A DNA stretch of 64,000 bases, from the NCBI GenBank assembly GCA_947498985.1, contig CANMMF010000002.1, positions 124,001 through 188,000 on the forward strand, read 5' to 3'. Source of the stretch: an uncultured Paracoccaceae bacterium. GTDB lineage: Bacteria; Pseudomonadota; Alphaproteobacteria; Rhodobacterales; Rhodobacteraceae. A program made the position numbers and the translations under genes. Numbering within the stretch: position 1 is the first letter of the stretch; every line of letters begins with the position of its first letter. The notes beneath the pieces are model-generated. The model was not told where the DNA came from, searched no databases, and worked only from the letters and a program-made list of their open reading frames with translations. Positions 34,809-45,220 of this stretch are shown piece after piece.

Positions 34809-35402
34809 GTGTCACATGCAGACGATCACGAAGGCACCCGTAGGGACTTCCTCTACTACGCCACCGCAGGCGCAGGTGTCGTTGCCACAGGGGCCGCGGT
34901 CTGGCCGCTGGTGAACCAGATGAACCCCTCGGCGGACGTTCTGGCGCTGGCCTCGATCCGGGTCGACGTCTCCGGCGTGGAGCCGGGCACCCAGCTGACG
35001 GTGAAATGGCTGGGCAAGCCGGTCTTCATCCGCCACCGCACCGGCGAGGAAATCTCCGAGGCGCAGGCCCAGGACGAGGAATTCCAGGCCGGTGTCGCCG
35101 TGGTCGACCCGCTGGCGCGCAACGTGAACCTGCCCGACCCGTCCGCGCCCGCCACCGATGCCAACCGCACCATGCCCTCCCCCGAGGGCGAAGGCGCCGG
35201 CGCGTGGATCGTCCAGATGGGCGTCTGCACGCACCTGGGCTGTGTCCCGCTTGGCAACGCCGGCGAATATGGCGGCTGGTTCTGCCCCTGCCACGGCTCG
35301 CATTACGACCTGTCGGGACGGATCCGCAAAGGCCCCGCCCCGGAAAACCTGCCCGTCCCCCCCGCCGAGTGGGTCGACGGATCAACCATCCTGCTGGGAT
35401 AA
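34809..35402 (+). CDS. petA: ubiquinol-cytochrome c reductase Rieske iron-sulfur subunit
   Basis: Rieske protein of the cytochrome bc1 complex, 197 residues from GTG 34809 (start [14 protein letters not shown] matches the family; longer in-frame extension to 34695 is unlikely). A Tat-type RRDF motif precedes one membrane helix. The 2Fe-2S ligands are Cys140 and His142 in CTHLGC and Cys159 and His162 in CPCHGSH, with Cys145 and Cys161 able to form the stabilising disulphide. First gene of petABC. Confidence 0.97.
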   Translation: MSHADDHEGTRRDFLYYATAGAGVVATGAAVWPLVNQMNPSADVLALASIRVDVSGVEPGTQLTVKWLGKPVFIRHRTGEEISEAQAQDEEFQAGVAVVDPLARNVNLPDPSAPATDANRTMPSPEGEGAGAWIVQMGVCTHLGCVPLGNAGEYGGWFCPCHGSHYDLSGRIRKGPAPENLPVPPAEWVDGSTILLG

Positions 35403-35414
35403 GGAGACGCGCGA

Positions 35415-36761
35415 ATGTCTGGTATTCCACACGACCATTACGAACCGAAGACAGGTGGCGAAAAGTGGCTGCACAAGCGGCTTCCGGTTGTCGGCCTGCT
35501 TTATGACACGCTGATGATCCCGACCCCCAAGAACCTCAACTGGATGTGGATCTGGGGCATCGTCCTGACCTTCTGTCTGGCGCTGCAGATCATCACCGGC
35601 ATCGTTCTCGTGATGCATTACACGCCGCATGTGGACTACGCCTTTGCGTCGGTCGAGCACATCATGCGCAACGTCAATGGCGGCGCCATGCTGCGCTACC
35701 TGCACATGAACGGCGCATCGCTGTTCTTTGTGGCGGTCTATGCGCATATCTTCCGCGGCCTCTATTACGGCTCCTACAAGGCCCCGCGCGAGGTGACGTG
35801 GATCATCGGCATGCTGATCTACCTGTGCATGATGGGCACCGCCTTCATGGGCTACGTGCTGCCCTGGGGTCAGATGTCCTTCTGGGGCGCTACCGTCATC
35901 ACCGGCCTCTTCGGCGCGATCCCGTTTGTCGGCGACAGCCTTCTGACCTGGCTGCAGGGCGGACCGGCGGTGGACAACGCCACGCTGAACCGCTTCTTCT
36001 CGCTGCACTATTTGCTGCCCTTCGTGATTGCCGGCCTCGTGGTTGTGCATATCTGGGCCTTCCACACCACCGGCAACAACAACCCCACCGGTGTCGAAGT
36101 GCGCCGCACCTCGAAGGCGGAAGCCGAGAAGGACACCCTGCCCTTCTGGCCCTATTTCGTGATCAAGGATCTCTTTGCCCTGGCGGTGATCCTGGCGGTG
36201 TTCTTCGCGATTGTCGGCTTCATGCCCAACTATCTGGGCCACCCCGACAACTACATCGAGGCCAACCCGCTGGTGACGCCGACGCATATCGTGCCCGAAT
36301 GGTACTTCCTGCCGTTCTACGCGATCCTGCGCGCCTTCACCTCGGAGGTCTGGATCGTGATCGCGGCCAACTTCCTGACCGGCGGCATCATCGACGCGAA
36401 GTTCTTCGGCGTGATCGCCATGTTCGGCGCGATTGTGGTGATGGCGCTGGCGCCCTGGCTCGACACCTCGTCGGTGCGCTCGGCGCGCTATCGCCCGATG
36501 CTCAAATGGTGGTTCTGGCTGCTGGTGATCGACTTCTTCGTCCTGATGTGGCTGGGTGCCATGCCCGCGGAAGAGCCCTATGCGACCTTCTCGCTGATCG
36601 CCTCGGCCTACTGGTTTGCGTATTTTCTGGTGATCCTGCCGCTGATGGGTGTGATCGAGAAACCGCTGCCGCAGCCGGCCACGATCGAGGAGGACTTCAA
36701 CGCCCATTACTCGAAAACCGGCGGAACAAAGACCGTCGTCGATCCGACCCCGGCCGAGTAA
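35415..36761 (+). CDS. petB: cytochrome b of the bc1 complex
   Basis: A 448-residue full-length cytochrome b with eight membrane helices, binding two b haems and both quinol sites. Visible family segments are [34 protein letters not shown], the [14 protein letters not shown] motif (PEWY of the Qo site) and the haem-ligand histidines in helices B and D. AAGGAG precedes the ATG, 12 bp after petA. Confidence 0.98.
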   Translation: MSGIPHDHYEPKTGGEKWLHKRLPVVGLLYDTLMIPTPKNLNWMWIWGIVLTFCLALQIITGIVLVMHYTPHVDYAFASVEHIMRNVNGGAMLRYLHMNGASLFFVAVYAHIFRGLYYGSYKAPREVTWIIGMLIYLCMMGTAFMGYVLPWGQMSFWGATVITGLFGAIPFVGDSLLTWLQGGPAVDNATLNRFFSLHYLLPFVIAGLVVVHIWAFHTTGNNNPTGVEVRRTSKAEAEKDTLPFWPYFVIKDLFALAVILAVFFAIVGFMPNYLGHPDNYIEANPLVTPTHIVPEWYFLPFYAILRAFTSEVWIVIAANFLTGGIIDAKFFGVIAMFGAIVVMALAPWLDTSSVRSARYRPMLKWWFWLLVIDFFVLMWLGAMPAEEPYATFSLIASAYWFAYFLVILPLMGVIEKPLPQPATIEEDFNAHYSKTGGTKTVVDPTPAE

Positions 36762-36780
36762 GAGAAAAGGACCGAATGCG

Positions 36781-37587
36781 ATGATCCGCAAATTCACCCT
36801 CTCGGCCCTGACGGCCCTGACACTAACCACCGGCGGCGCGTTTGCCGCCGGTGCCTACGACACCCATATCGAGGATTTCGACTTTTCCTTCGAAGGTCCG
36901 TTCGGCACCTATGACCAGAACCAGCTGCAGCGCGGCCTGAAGATCTACACGCAGGTCTGCTCGGCCTGCCACGGGTTGCGTTACGTGCCGATCCGGACCC
37001 TCTCGTCCGAAGACGGACCGGGCATGCCCGAAGATCAGGTCCGCGCCTATGCCGAGCAGAATTTCGAGGTCTTCGATGAAGAGCTCGACGATTTCCGCCC
37101 GGCGAGGCCGGTGGACCACTTCCCGCACGTGACCTCTGCGGGCGCGCCGGATCTGTCGCTGATGGCCAAGGCGCGCGCAGGCTTCCACGGCCCTTACGGT
37201 CTGGGCATCAACCAGTTCTTCAAGGGCATGGGCGGCGCGGAATACATCGCCTCGCTGCTCTCGGGTTACACCGGCGAGGAAAAGGAAGAGGCCGGCGCGA
37301 TCCTCTACGAGAACAAGGCCTTCCCGGGCGGCTGGATTTCCATGGCGCCGCCGCTTTACGGCGATGATGTGGAGTTTGACGACGGCCACGAGGCCACCAT
37401 CGAAAGCCAGTCCAAGGACGTCGCGGCCTTCCTGATGTGGACGGCAGAGCCCAAGCTCATGGCGCGCAAGGAGGCAGGTTTTGTCGGCGTGCTGTTCCTG
37501 ACTGTGCTGTCGGTGCTGCTCTACCTCACCAACAAGCGTCTCTGGGCGCCGGTGAAACGCCGCGCCAAGGAAAACAACGACAGCTGA
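36781..37587 (+). CDS. petC: cytochrome c1 of the bc1 complex
   Basis: A 268-residue cytochrome c1. The signal peptide ends near AFA at residues 21-23; haem attaches at Cys60 and Cys63 with His64 as ligand (CSACHG). The C-terminal membrane anchor is [21 protein letters not shown]. It ends the petABC operon and is followed by a strong terminator. Confidence 0.97.
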   Translation: MIRKFTLSALTALTLTTGGAFAAGAYDTHIEDFDFSFEGPFGTYDQNQLQRGLKIYTQVCSACHGLRYVPIRTLSSEDGPGMPEDQVRAYAEQNFEVFDEELDDFRPARPVDHFPHVTSAGAPDLSLMAKARAGFHGPYGLGINQFFKGMGGAEYIASLLSGYTGEEKEEAGAILYENKAFPGGWISMAPPLYGDDVEFDDGHEATIESQSKDVAAFLMWTAEPKLMARKEAGFVGVLFLTVLSVLLYLTNKRLWAPVKRRAKENNDS

Positions 37588-37611
37588 GCCTGCGTCTTTG
37601 CCGAAAGTTCG

Positions 37612-37640
37612 AAAGCCCCGCCCCTCCGGCGGGGCTTTTT
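37612..37640 (+). terminator. intrinsic terminator after petC
   Basis: AAAGCCCCGCC and GGCGGGGCTTT form an 11-bp stem around CCTCC, and the run continues to five T residues. It lies 24 bp after petC and just before the convergent thiQ. Confidence 0.93.
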
Positions 37641-37665
37641 CGTGCCCCGTGCTTGGCGCTTTTTG

Positions 37666-38376
37666 TCAGTCGCTGTCCTGCGCGCCCAGATAGGCGCGCA
37701 ACGCCGCGGGCGGGTCCGCCATCATCTGCGCCGCGGGCACCGGCGCATGCACCTGCCCGTCGGCCACCAGCACCACCTCATCGGCAAAGCGCAGCGCGTC
37801 CCCGGGATCATGGGTGACCAGCAGCGTCAGCGCCGACAGGCGGTCGGCCACCTGCCGCACGAGATCCAGCATCTCGACTTTCAACGCCGGGCCGAGGGCT
37901 GAAAACGGCTCGTCCAGCAGCAGCACGGGCCGGTCCTGCAGCAGCACCCGCGCCAGCGCGGCGCGGCTTTGCTGCCCGCCGGAGAGCGTGCCGGGACGCC
38001 GGTCGCCCATCCCGGCGAGACCAACCTCCGACAGCGCCGCGTCGATGCGCGCCCGCCCTGTTGTATCGGGGCGCGCGCCGTCCGGGCGCAAGGCAAGACC
38101 CAGATTGCGCGCGACGCTCAGATGCGGAAAAAGGTTGCCATCCTGAAAGAGGATCGACACCGGGCGGGCCTCCGGCGGGGCCGCTGTCAGATCGTTGTCC
38201 TTCCAGGCGACACGGCCTGCGGTGACAGGCCGGAACCCGGCGATCACGTCGAGCAGGGTCGATTTGCCCGCCCCCGACGGGCCCAGAACCGCGATCCGCG
38301 CGCCCGCCTGCAGCCGCAGATCCATGCGCAGCGCGCGCCCATCCATCGGCACCGCCACGTCCTCAAGCCTCAGCAT
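37666..38376 (-). CDS. thiQ: thiamine ABC transporter ATPase ThiQ
   Basis: ATP-binding subunit of the thiamine/TPP importer, 236 residues. Walker A is GPSGAGKST, the Q-loop lies in SILFQDGNLFPHLSV, the signature is LSGGQQSR and Walker B is VLLLDEPFSALG. It overlaps thiP by 14 bp at the end of the thiBPQ operon. Its normal length and intact motifs suggest it is functional. Confidence 0.94.
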   Translation of the reverse strand: MLRLEDVAVPMDGRALRMDLRLQAGARIAVLGPSGAGKSTLLDVIAGFRPVTAGRVAWKDNDLTAAPPEARPVSILFQDGNLFPHLSVARNLGLALRPDGARPDTTGRARIDAALSEVGLAGMGDRRPGTLSGGQQSRAALARVLLQDRPVLLLDEPFSALGPALKVEMLDLVRQVADRLSALTLLVTHDPGDALRFADEVVLVADGQVHAPVPAAQMMADPPAALRAYLGAQDSD

Positions 38377-39874
38377 TTACGCGCCCTCCGCGATCAAAGA
38401 GCCAGAACAGCGCAAAGCTGAGCGCCAGCAGGAGCAACGCCGCGCCCGCCGCGGCCTGCATCTGGTAGGCGCCCATCAGCCGGTAGACCTGCAAGGGCAA
38501 GGTTGCCCGGTCCGGATCGGCAAAAAGCGCAATCACGCCCAGATCCCCCATCGCCAGCGCCGCGGTCAGCCCGGCGGCAAACCCGATGGGCCGCCGCAGC
38601 CGCGGCAGGAAGACAAGCCGCAGCCAGGCGGCTTGCGTCAGGCGTAGCGTCGCCCGCAGCCGGGAGAAATCCGCCCGCACCGCCTCGGCCTCCGTGCTCA
38701 GGATGCGCAGGGCGAAAGGCAGTGCCATCAGCGCGTTCACCAGCGCCGTCACCGGCAGCGCCATGGAGAATGGGTTCACAAATGACCGCAGCATCAGGAA
38801 CAGACCCGCGCCCAGCACCAGCGGCGAGATCGCAATGGCCATCAGCGCCAGCAACTCGCCGCGCCGCGTGGCCAGAGGCAACGCCCAGGCCAGGCACAGC
38901 GCCGTCGAGGCCAGCGCGACTGCCAGCGAATGCCCCGCCGCGCGCGCCGTGTCCGCGCCCAACAGGGCGAGCCCGGGCAGGCCGCGCAGCACCACCATGG
39001 CCAGCGGCACCAGCAGGAATGCGGCGGCCAGGACAATCACACAAGCATCCACCCCACGCCGCCCACGCCCATCCCAGCGCGGCACAATCCGGTCGCGCCC
39101 GATGCCAAACCCAGAGCCCTGCGACACGGTCAGCGCCACAATGCCCGCGGCAAGCCCCAGGCCCAGTTGCATCAGTGCCAGCAGCGCCGCCCGCCCCAGA
39201 TCGAAGTCGAAGCGCATCGCCTGATAGATCGCCAGCTCCACCGTCGTGGCCCGCGGGCCGCCTCCCAGCGTCAGCGCCACGGCAAAGCTCGTCAGGCAGA
39301 TCACGAAGATCACCGCAAAAGCACCGGGCAGAACGCGCCGCAGCAACGGCAGCTCGATCAGGCGAAACTGCGCCCGGCGGGTCAGGCCCAGCGAGGCGGC
39401 CAGCCGGAACCGCTCTGCCGGAATGGCGAGCCAGCCCTGCAGCAGCATCCGGGTCGCCAGAGGCAGGTTGAAGAACACATGTGCCAGCACCACCCCGTGC
39501 AACCCGTAGATATCGAGCGCGGGCCCACCCAGCGCGCGCAGCCCGTCATTCAGAAGCCCGGCCTGCCCGAACACCGCGATCAGCCCCATCACGGCGACGA
39601 TCACCGGCAGGATGAACGGCGCCCCCATCAGCGCCACCAGCAGGCCCCGCCCGGGAAAGCTCTGCCGGGCCAGCGCGCGGGCCACCGGCACCGCACAAAG
39701 CACGCTGAAGGCCGCCGACAGGACCGCCTGCCACAGGGTAAAGCGCAGCGCCTGCCAATCGCCCGGAGCCAGCCGCGTGACGCCGTCCGCGCGCAGCAGC
39801 ACCGCCAGCACCGGCCCCAGCGTCAGACACGCCAGGGCCAGTGCCGCGGTTATTGCGACAAGCCGCGCCGCCAT
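38363..39874 (-). CDS. thiP: thiamine ABC transporter permease ThiP
   Basis: A 503-residue permease with two fused permease halves, as in ThiP, AfuB and FbpB proteins. Each half bears an EAA-like loop (ERFRLAASLGLTRRAQFRLIELP and RADFSRLRATLRLTQAAWL). About 12 hydrophobic helices are visible. It starts inside the 3' end of thiB, overlapping by 25 bp, so the genes are translationally coupled. Confidence 0.94.
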   Translation of the reverse strand: MAARLVAITAALALACLTLGPVLAVLLRADGVTRLAPGDWQALRFTLWQAVLSAAFSVLCAVPVARALARQSFPGRGLLVALMGAPFILPVIVAVMGLIAVFGQAGLLNDGLRALGGPALDIYGLHGVVLAHVFFNLPLATRMLLQGWLAIPAERFRLAASLGLTRRAQFRLIELPLLRRVLPGAFAVIFVICLTSFAVALTLGGGPRATTVELAIYQAMRFDFDLGRAALLALMQLGLGLAAGIVALTVSQGSGFGIGRDRIVPRWDGRGRRGVDACVIVLAAAFLLVPLAMVVLRGLPGLALLGADTARAAGHSLAVALASTALCLAWALPLATRRGELLALMAIAISPLVLGAGLFLMLRSFVNPFSMALPVTALVNALMALPFALRILSTEAEAVRADFSRLRATLRLTQAAWLRLVFLPRLRRPIGFAAGLTAALAMGDLGVIALFADPDRATLPLQVYRLMGAYQMQAAAGAALLLLALSFALFWLFDRGGRVNAEA

Positions 39875-40845
39875 GCCTCGACCGCCGCCTCGCGCAAATC
39901 CGCCGCCTCATCCTCGGTGTAAAACAGCACCTTTTCCGGCAGGTCGAGCTGCTGGAATCCCTCTGGCCACTGCGCTTTCGGCAATGCCGCCGGGATCGAC
40001 CAGTTGCCGGTCGCGATCATCGACTGGAAGGCCTCGCCGATCACGAACTCCAGAAACGCGTCAGCCAGGTCCGGTTGATCGGTCCCGGCGAGCTTCGCCG
40101 CAAGCTCGACCATGAAGTAGTGGCCTTCGGGAAAGATCGCCGCCTTCTTGGTGGCGTCCTCCTCGGCGATGATGTGGTAGGCGGGAGAGGTCGTGTAGCT
40201 CAGCACCATGTCGGCCTCACCATCGGTGAACAGCCCGTAGCTTTCCGACCAGCCGCGGGTCACGGTCACGATCTTGGGCGCCAGCCGGGCCCAGGCGGCC
40301 TCTGCCTCGTCGCCGTAAACCGCCTGCACCCACAACACCAGCGCCAGCCCCGAAATCGAGGAGCGCGGATCCTGGATGACCAGACGCAGATCGTCGGGCG
40401 CGTCCAGCAGCGCGTCGAAACTGGCGGGCGGGTCGGGCAGCTTCTCGGTGTTGTAGACAAACGCCGTGTGGCTGAAGTTGAAGGGCACAAAGACCTCGTC
40501 GGACCAGTCCACCGGCAGCGTGAGGGCGTCCAGATCGACGCCATGCGGCGCAAAAAGCCCGCTTTCGCGCGCCTTTTTGGTGACGTCGGTGTTGAGCCCG
40601 ATCACCACATCCGCCTCGCTGCGGTCGCCTTCCAGCAGGATGCGCGGCAGCAGATCGCCGGGCTTGAACTGCAGATCGCAATTGCAGGTGGCCTCGAAGA
40701 GCTCCTCGATCTTCGGCCCCGGTCCCCATTCCGACACGAAATAGTCGGGGGCGTAGACCGTCAGGACGGGGGTTTGTGCCGGGACGGCGGTGGCGAGCAT
40801 CAGCCCTGCTGCGACAGGGACCGTTGCAAAGGTGAAGGCTTTCAT
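39850..40845 (-). CDS. thiB: thiamine-binding periplasmic protein ThiB
   Basis: Substrate-binding protein of the thiamine importer, 331 residues. It begins MKAFTFATVPVAAGLMLATA with a signal cleaved near VPAQT; GGAG stands 6 bp before the ATG at 40845, which I prefer over ATG 40851 or a longer frame. Typical ThiB features are TVYAPDYFVSEWGPG, FNFSHTAFVYNTEKLPDPP and SYGLFTDGEADMVLSYTTSPAYH. The TPP riboswitch directly upstream confirms the substrate class. Confidence 0.95.
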   Translation of the reverse strand: MKAFTFATVPVAAGLMLATAVPAQTPVLTVYAPDYFVSEWGPGPKIEELFEATCNCDLQFKPGDLLPRILLEGDRSEADVVIGLNTDVTKKARESGLFAPHGVDLDALTLPVDWSDEVFVPFNFSHTAFVYNTEKLPDPPASFDALLDAPDDLRLVIQDPRSSISGLALVLWVQAVYGDEAEAAWARLAPKIVTVTRGWSESYGLFTDGEADMVLSYTTSPAYHIIAEEDATKKAAIFPEGHYFMVELAAKLAGTDQPDLADAFLEFVIGEAFQSMIATGNWSIPAALPKAQWPEGFQQLDLPEKVLFYTEDEAADLREAAVEAWRRGLSQ

Positions 40846-40897
40846 CAGCATCTCCAGACTTGCGACGGATGGGCAAGATCGGAGGCGTCTTCGCAAC

Positions 40898-40993
40898 CTA
40901 CCTTCCCTCCGCCGGTGTTAACCGGTTCAGGTTCAACGGGTTGATGCGCTTACGCAAATCTCAGACGGCTCCTGTGCCGACACCCCGAGGTAG
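40898..40993 (-). promoter_or_regulatory. TPP riboswitch (THI element) of thiBPQ
   Basis: Read on the minus strand, the region opens CTACCTCGGGGTG, contains TCTGAGA (the conserved pyrimidine-binding turn), then ACCCGTTGAACCTGA, the CCGG-TTAACA-CCGG arm and GGAGGGAAGGTAG closing P1. All conserved TPP-aptamer blocks are present in order. It lies 52 bp before the thiB ATG, where TPP binding should turn expression off. Confidence 0.95.
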
Positions 40994-41044
40994 AGCTTAG
41001 GTAGCCCTGCGCCGCGCCCGGATCAAGCGCAATCGCCCGGGGCT

Positions 41045-41160
41045 TTTTCAGCTCGCACATACTTCGGGGGAGGCTCACCGGAGGTGAGACGGGGGCAGCG
41101 CCCCCATTTCGCGCGCCGCAGGCGCGCGCCGGTCGGCTCGCGCAGCGAGACGAAATATCT
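41045..41160 (+). repeat. dispersed GC-hairpin element between thiB and aroC
   Basis: TTTTTCAGCTCGCACATACTTCGGGG is followed by CTCACCGGAGGTGAG, GGGGGCAGCGCCCCC, GCGCGCC-GCAG-GCGCGC and CTCGCGCAGCGAG hairpins, an extended version of the family found at 17234 and 27158. Confidence 0.65.
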
Positions 41161-41210
41161 TGAGACCCCGCCCCCGCTATCCTAGGACACGCCCAAAGGA
41201 GACCGCGCCC

Positions 41211-42311
41211 ATGAGCCTCAACACATTTGGACATCTCTTCCGCGTCACCACATGGGGCGAAAGCCATGGGCCCGCGCTCGGGGCGACGGTGGATGGCTGC
41301 CCGCCGGGTGTCGAGATTGACGCGGCCGCGTTGCAGGTCTGGATGGACAAGCGCAAGCCGGGGCAGAACAAATACACCACGCAGCGGCGCGAGCCCGATC
41401 AGGTGCGGATCCTGTCGGGTGTCTTCGAAGGCCGCACCACCGGCACACCGGTACAGCTGATGATCGAGAACACCGATCAGCGCAGCAAGGATTACGGCGA
41501 TATCGCCGAGAAATTTCGCCCCGGCCATGCGGACATCACCTATTGGCAGAAATACGGCATTCGCGATTACCGCGGCGGCGGGCGGTCTTCGGCGCGCGAA
41601 ACCGCCGCCCGGGTGGCCGCAGGCGGGCTGGCGCGCGCAGCGCTTGCGCATCTGGCGCCGGGTGTGGAGATCACCGGCTACATGGTGCAGATGGGTCCGC
41701 GCCGCGCCGATCCCGCGCGCTACGATCTGGCGCAGATCGCGCAGAACCCGTTCTGGTGCCCGGATGCAGAGGCTGCCGACGACTGGGCGGGCTATCTCGA
41801 CATGTTGCGCAAATCCGGCGACAGCGTCGGCGCGGTGATCGAGGTCAGCGCCCGCGGCGTGCCCGCAGGGCTCGGCGCGCCGGTTTACGCAAAGCTCGAC
41901 ACCGATCTGGCCGCCGCCATGATGAGCATCAACGCCGTCAAGGGGGTGGAGATCGGCGACGGCATGGCCGCGGCATCCCTGACCGGATCGGCCAATGCCG
42001 ACGAGATCACGATGGGACCGGACGGGCCGGTCTACAATTCCAACCATGCGGGCGGGATCCTGGGCGGGATCTCGACCGGGCAGGAGATCATCGCGCGCTT
42101 TGCGGTCAAGCCGACCTCGTCGATCCTGACCCCGCGCCGCACGATCACCAAATCCGGCGAGGAGACCGAGATTGTCACCAAAGGCCGCCACGACCCCTGC
42201 GTCGGCATCCGCGCCGTGCCGGTGGGCGAGGCGATGATGGCCTGCGTCCTGCTCGATCATCTGCTGCTGCACCGCGGCCAGATCGGCGATGCCGGTGGCC
42301 AGATCGGCTGA
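41211..42311 (+). CDS. aroC: chorismate synthase AroC
   Basis: A 366-residue enzyme making chorismate from 5-enolpyruvylshikimate-3-phosphate with reduced FMN, last common step of the shikimate pathway. Signatures include [53 protein letters not shown] and the C-terminal [20 protein letters not shown] precedes the ATG. It appears monocistronic here. Confidence 0.98.
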   Translation: MSLNTFGHLFRVTTWGESHGPALGATVDGCPPGVEIDAAALQVWMDKRKPGQNKYTTQRREPDQVRILSGVFEGRTTGTPVQLMIENTDQRSKDYGDIAEKFRPGHADITYWQKYGIRDYRGGGRSSARETAARVAAGGLARAALAHLAPGVEITGYMVQMGPRRADPARYDLAQIAQNPFWCPDAEAADDWAGYLDMLRKSGDSVGAVIEVSARGVPAGLGAPVYAKLDTDLAAAMMSINAVKGVEIGDGMAAASLTGSANADEITMGPDGPVYNSNHAGGILGGISTGQEIIARFAVKPTSSILTPRRTITKSGEETEIVTKGRHDPCVGIRAVPVGEAMMACVLLDHLLLHRGQIGDAGGQIG

Positions 42312-42499
42312 GCGGTTCCCTGTGATCAGTTGCGCCAACGCGCGCCGCCTGAGCCGCGCGCGGATCAGTTGAGACGGCTGCAGTTGCGGCGATGATGCCG
42401 GAACCTTGTGCGGCTGACCGTTGAACCCCGCAATGGTTCGCCTTCCGGGCACGTGTCACGGACGGAAGGACCGCTGAGCACCGCGCCCGGACGCCCCTG

Positions 42500-43054
42500 C
42501 TACTCCGTCAGATAACTCAGCAGATCCGGCCCTTTGCAGGCATCCGTCGGAAAGCGAAACCCATCGTCGCGCACCGCCGGGAACGGCGCATAGGGATCCA
42601 CCCGGCTTTCCACGATCACCCGGTTGTCGCGGCAGAAATCCTGCCCCAGATTGCCCAGGTTGAACCCAAACCCGCCGATCCCGCAATCGTCCCCGGCGCC
42701 GTTCATGTTCCAGGCCTGCGGCATCCTTATGCCTTGCCCTTCGACCAGAAACGCCGACAGAACCGGATCGAAAAAGAGCCTCCACGAGGTCTGCTCATTG
42801 AGCATGCCCAACGCCCAGCGCCCGATCGGCTCACCCTCAAGCGTGCCCTCGATCACAAAACACATCGCGTCCGCCTCGCGCACGAAGCGCCCCGGAACGC
42901 GGCTGGCATCGAACGCCAGCGCACCGGTCATGGCGTAACCATTGTCCCCCTGCCAGACAAACCGGTAAGTGGCCGTCTCCGACCAGGCGGCGGGGGCCGG
43001 CAGCAAAAAGCCCAGCAGGGTCGAAACAAACAGGGACAATCGCGCGTTTTGCAT
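42500..43054 (-). CDS. secreted hypothetical protein with conserved cysteines
   Basis: A 184-residue protein with an N-terminal signal peptide (MQNARLSLFVSTLLGFLLPAPAAWS) cut near AWS-ET, so probably periplasmic. The mature part holds four cysteines that may pair as disulphides, and motifs such as YRFVWQGDNGYAMTGALAFDAS and GFGFNLGNLGQDFCRD. The overall style matches uncharacterised PEP-CTERM-free secreted proteins of the group. No function is assigned. Confidence 0.75.
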   Translation of the reverse strand: MQNARLSLFVSTLLGFLLPAPAAWSETATYRFVWQGDNGYAMTGALAFDASRVPGRFVREADAMCFVIEGTLEGEPIGRWALGMLNEQTSWRLFFDPVLSAFLVEGQGIRMPQAWNMNGAGDDCGIGGFGFNLGNLGQDFCRDNRVIVESRVDPYAPFPAVRDDGFRFPTDACKGPDLLSYLTE

Positions 43055-43156
43055 GGTGCCAAGCTACTTGTCCCATCGGGGCTTGCAAGAAGCGCGCGCC
43101 CTTTTTCTTTGCTCGGCAAGCCGATAGGCTGGCCCTTTATCGCAATGGATCCGGAC

Positions 43157-44242
43157 ATGACCGAAGAACACCGTTTTCCCTGCTCCAATTGCGGCGCGGA
43201 TTTCCGCTTTGACCCCGATAACGGCATGCTGGTCTGCGATCATTGCGGCAACACGCAGGAGGTTGTGGCGCGCGGGCCCTGGGACGGCGGTGTGCGCGAG
43301 CTCGACTTCAAGGCGGCCCTGCAGAACCTGCTGCCGTTGCAGGAAATGGAGGAAACCCGGGTCTCGAAATGCCCCAATTGCGCCGCGGAGGTGGAGTTCG
43401 ATCCCGATGTGCACGCGGCCCAATGCCCGTTCTGCGCCACCCCCGTGGTCACTGATACAGGCACGCACCGTCATATCAAGCCGCGCGGCCTGCTGCCCTT
43501 CGCGCTTGACGAAGGCCAGGCCCGCACCGCGATGACCGACTGGCTGGGCGGGCTCTGGTTTGCGCCCAACGGCTTGCAGGAATACGCGCGCAAGGGCCGC
43601 AAGATGACCGGCATCTACGTACCCTACTGGACCTTCGATGCGGATACCAAATCGGCCTATCGCGGCGAGCGCGGCACGATCTACTACGAATCGCGCACGG
43701 TGATGCGCGACGGCAAACGCCAGACCGTGCGGGTACAGAAGATCCGCTGGCGGCCGGTCTCGGGCCGGGTCGCGCGGTTCTTCGACGATGTGCTGGTGCT
43801 GGCCTCGCATTCGCTGCCCAGGCGCTTTACCGATGCGCTGGAGCCCTGGGATCTGTCGTCGATGGAACCTTACCGGCCGGAATTTCTCGCGGGTTTTCGG
43901 GCCGAAGGATATCAGGTCGATCTCGACGAAGGCTTCGGCGAGGCGCGCATCAAGATGGATCGCCAGATCGAGCGCGACGTGAAGTTTGATATCGGCGGCG
44001 ACCGCCAGCGCATTCACCAGGTGCAGACCGAAATCAGCAACGAGACCTTCAAGCACATCCTGCTGCCGGTCTGGCTTGCGGCCTACAAGTATCGCGGCAA
44101 ATCCTTCCGCTTCGTTGTGAACGGACGCACGGGCCGGGTGCAGGGCGAACGCCCCTGGTCGGCGTGGAAGATCGCCTTCGCCGTGCTTCTCGGGCTGATC
44201 GTCGCGGCGGGCATCGGCTATGTGGTTGCGATGAACCAGTAG
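43157..44242 (+). CDS. zinc-ribbon protein with C-terminal membrane anchor
   Basis: A 361-residue protein from ATG 43157 (ATG 43145 is also possible; neither has a strong ribosome site). Two zinc-ribbon modules occur at the N-terminus: CSNCG...CDHCG (about residues 9-33) and CPNCA...CPFCA (about 70-95). A large middle domain with YVPYWTFDADTKSAYRGERG follows, and the C-terminus ends in one hydrophobic helix (IAFAVLLGLIVAAGIGYVV). Databases often mislabel this family as primosomal protein N'. The real function is unknown. Confidence 0.82.
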   Translation: MTEEHRFPCSNCGADFRFDPDNGMLVCDHCGNTQEVVARGPWDGGVRELDFKAALQNLLPLQEMEETRVSKCPNCAAEVEFDPDVHAAQCPFCATPVVTDTGTHRHIKPRGLLPFALDEGQARTAMTDWLGGLWFAPNGLQEYARKGRKMTGIYVPYWTFDADTKSAYRGERGTIYYESRTVMRDGKRQTVRVQKIRWRPVSGRVARFFDDVLVLASHSLPRRFTDALEPWDLSSMEPYRPEFLAGFRAEGYQVDLDEGFGEARIKMDRQIERDVKFDIGGDRQRIHQVQTEISNETFKHILLPVWLAAYKYRGKSFRFVVNGRTGRVQGERPWSAWKIAFAVLLGLIVAAGIGYVVAMNQ

Positions 44243-44320
44243 CGATTTGACCGGCCACGCCCCTTGCCGCGTGACCGCGCTCTATGCAAGTTAGCGCAAA
44301 CAGGAACAAAGGAACGCGCC

Positions 44321-45220
44321 ATGATCCTCTGCTGCGGCGAAGCGCTGATCGACATGTTGCCCCGCCTCACGCAATCGGACGAGGAGGCCTTTGCGCCCTA
44401 TCCCGGCGGCGCGGTGTTCAACTCCGCCATCGCACTTGGGCGGCTCGGGGCGAAGACGGGCTATTTCGGCGGGCTCTCCACCGATCTTTTCGGAGCGCTT
44501 CTGGCCCGGACCCTGACCGCAAGCCATGTGGATCACAGCCTCAGCGCGCGCAGCACCCGGCCGACCACGCTGGCCTTCGTGACCCTGACAGAAGGCCACG
44601 CGCAATACGCCTTCTACGACGAGGGCACCGCCGGGCGCATGCTGCAGGTCTCCGATCTGCCAACGCTCGACGCGGAAACGGACGCGCTCTTTTTCGGCGG
44701 CATCAGCCTGGTGTCGGAGCCTGCGGCCGAAAGCTATGCCGCGCTCTGCGCGCAGGCGGGCGGGCGGCTGGTGATGATCGACCCCAACATCCGGCCCGGC
44801 TTCATCAGCGACGAGGCGCGGTACCGTGCGCGGTTGGCAAAGATGCTGGCGCGCGCCGATGTGATCAAGCTTTCGGACGAGGACATGGCGTGGCTCGGCA
44901 CCGATACCGCGACCCTGATCGCGCAGGGCTGCGCGCTGGTGCTGGAGACCCGCGGCGCGCAGGGTGTGGTGCTGCACCGTGCGGACGGTCAGAGCACGGT
45001 GCCCGCGCGCAGGGTCGAGGTGGTCGACACGGTCGGTGCGGGCGACACATTCAACGCGGGCTTTCTGGCCGGGCTCGATCGCGTATCGCTGCTGTCGCGC
45101 GACGCCCTGCGCGCGGCGGATGACGCCGCCCTGCAAGGCGCGGCAGAGCTGGGTGTGGCCGCCGCCGCAATTGCCGTGAGCCGCGCCGGAGCCAACCCGC
45201 CCTGGGACCACGAATTGTGA
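44321..45220 (+). CDS. PfkB-family sugar kinase (fructokinase-like)
   Basis: A 299-residue ribokinase-fold carbohydrate kinase. The N-terminal [10 protein letters not shown] and [16 protein letters not shown] and the C-terminal [16 protein letters not shown] (anion hole and catalytic Asp) are diagnostic. The [12 protein letters not shown] opening is typical of fructokinases in this group, so fructose is likely but not proven. AAAGGAA precedes the ATG. Its stop overlaps the GTG of dtd. Confidence 0.9.
   Translation: MILCCGEALIDMLPRLTQSDEEAFAPYPGGAVFNSAIALGRLGAKTGYFGGLSTDLFGALLARTLTASHVDHSLSARSTRPTTLAFVTLTEGHAQYAFYDEGTAGRMLQVSDLPTLDAETDALFFGGISLVSEPAAESYAALCAQAGGRLVMIDPNIRPGFISDEARYRARLAKMLARADVIKLSDEDMAWLGTDTATLIAQGCALVLETRGAQGVVLHRADGQSTVPARRVEVVDTVGAGDTFNAGFLAGLDRVSLLSRDALRAADDAALQGAAELGVAAAAIAVSRAGANPPWDHEL

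Noticed and set aside
41014-41044. GCCCGG...CCGGGGC-TTTTT stretch as a terminator upstream of thiB
   Set aside because: It lies upstream of both flanking genes, so there is no gene whose transcript it could end; it more likely belongs to the repeat element next to it.
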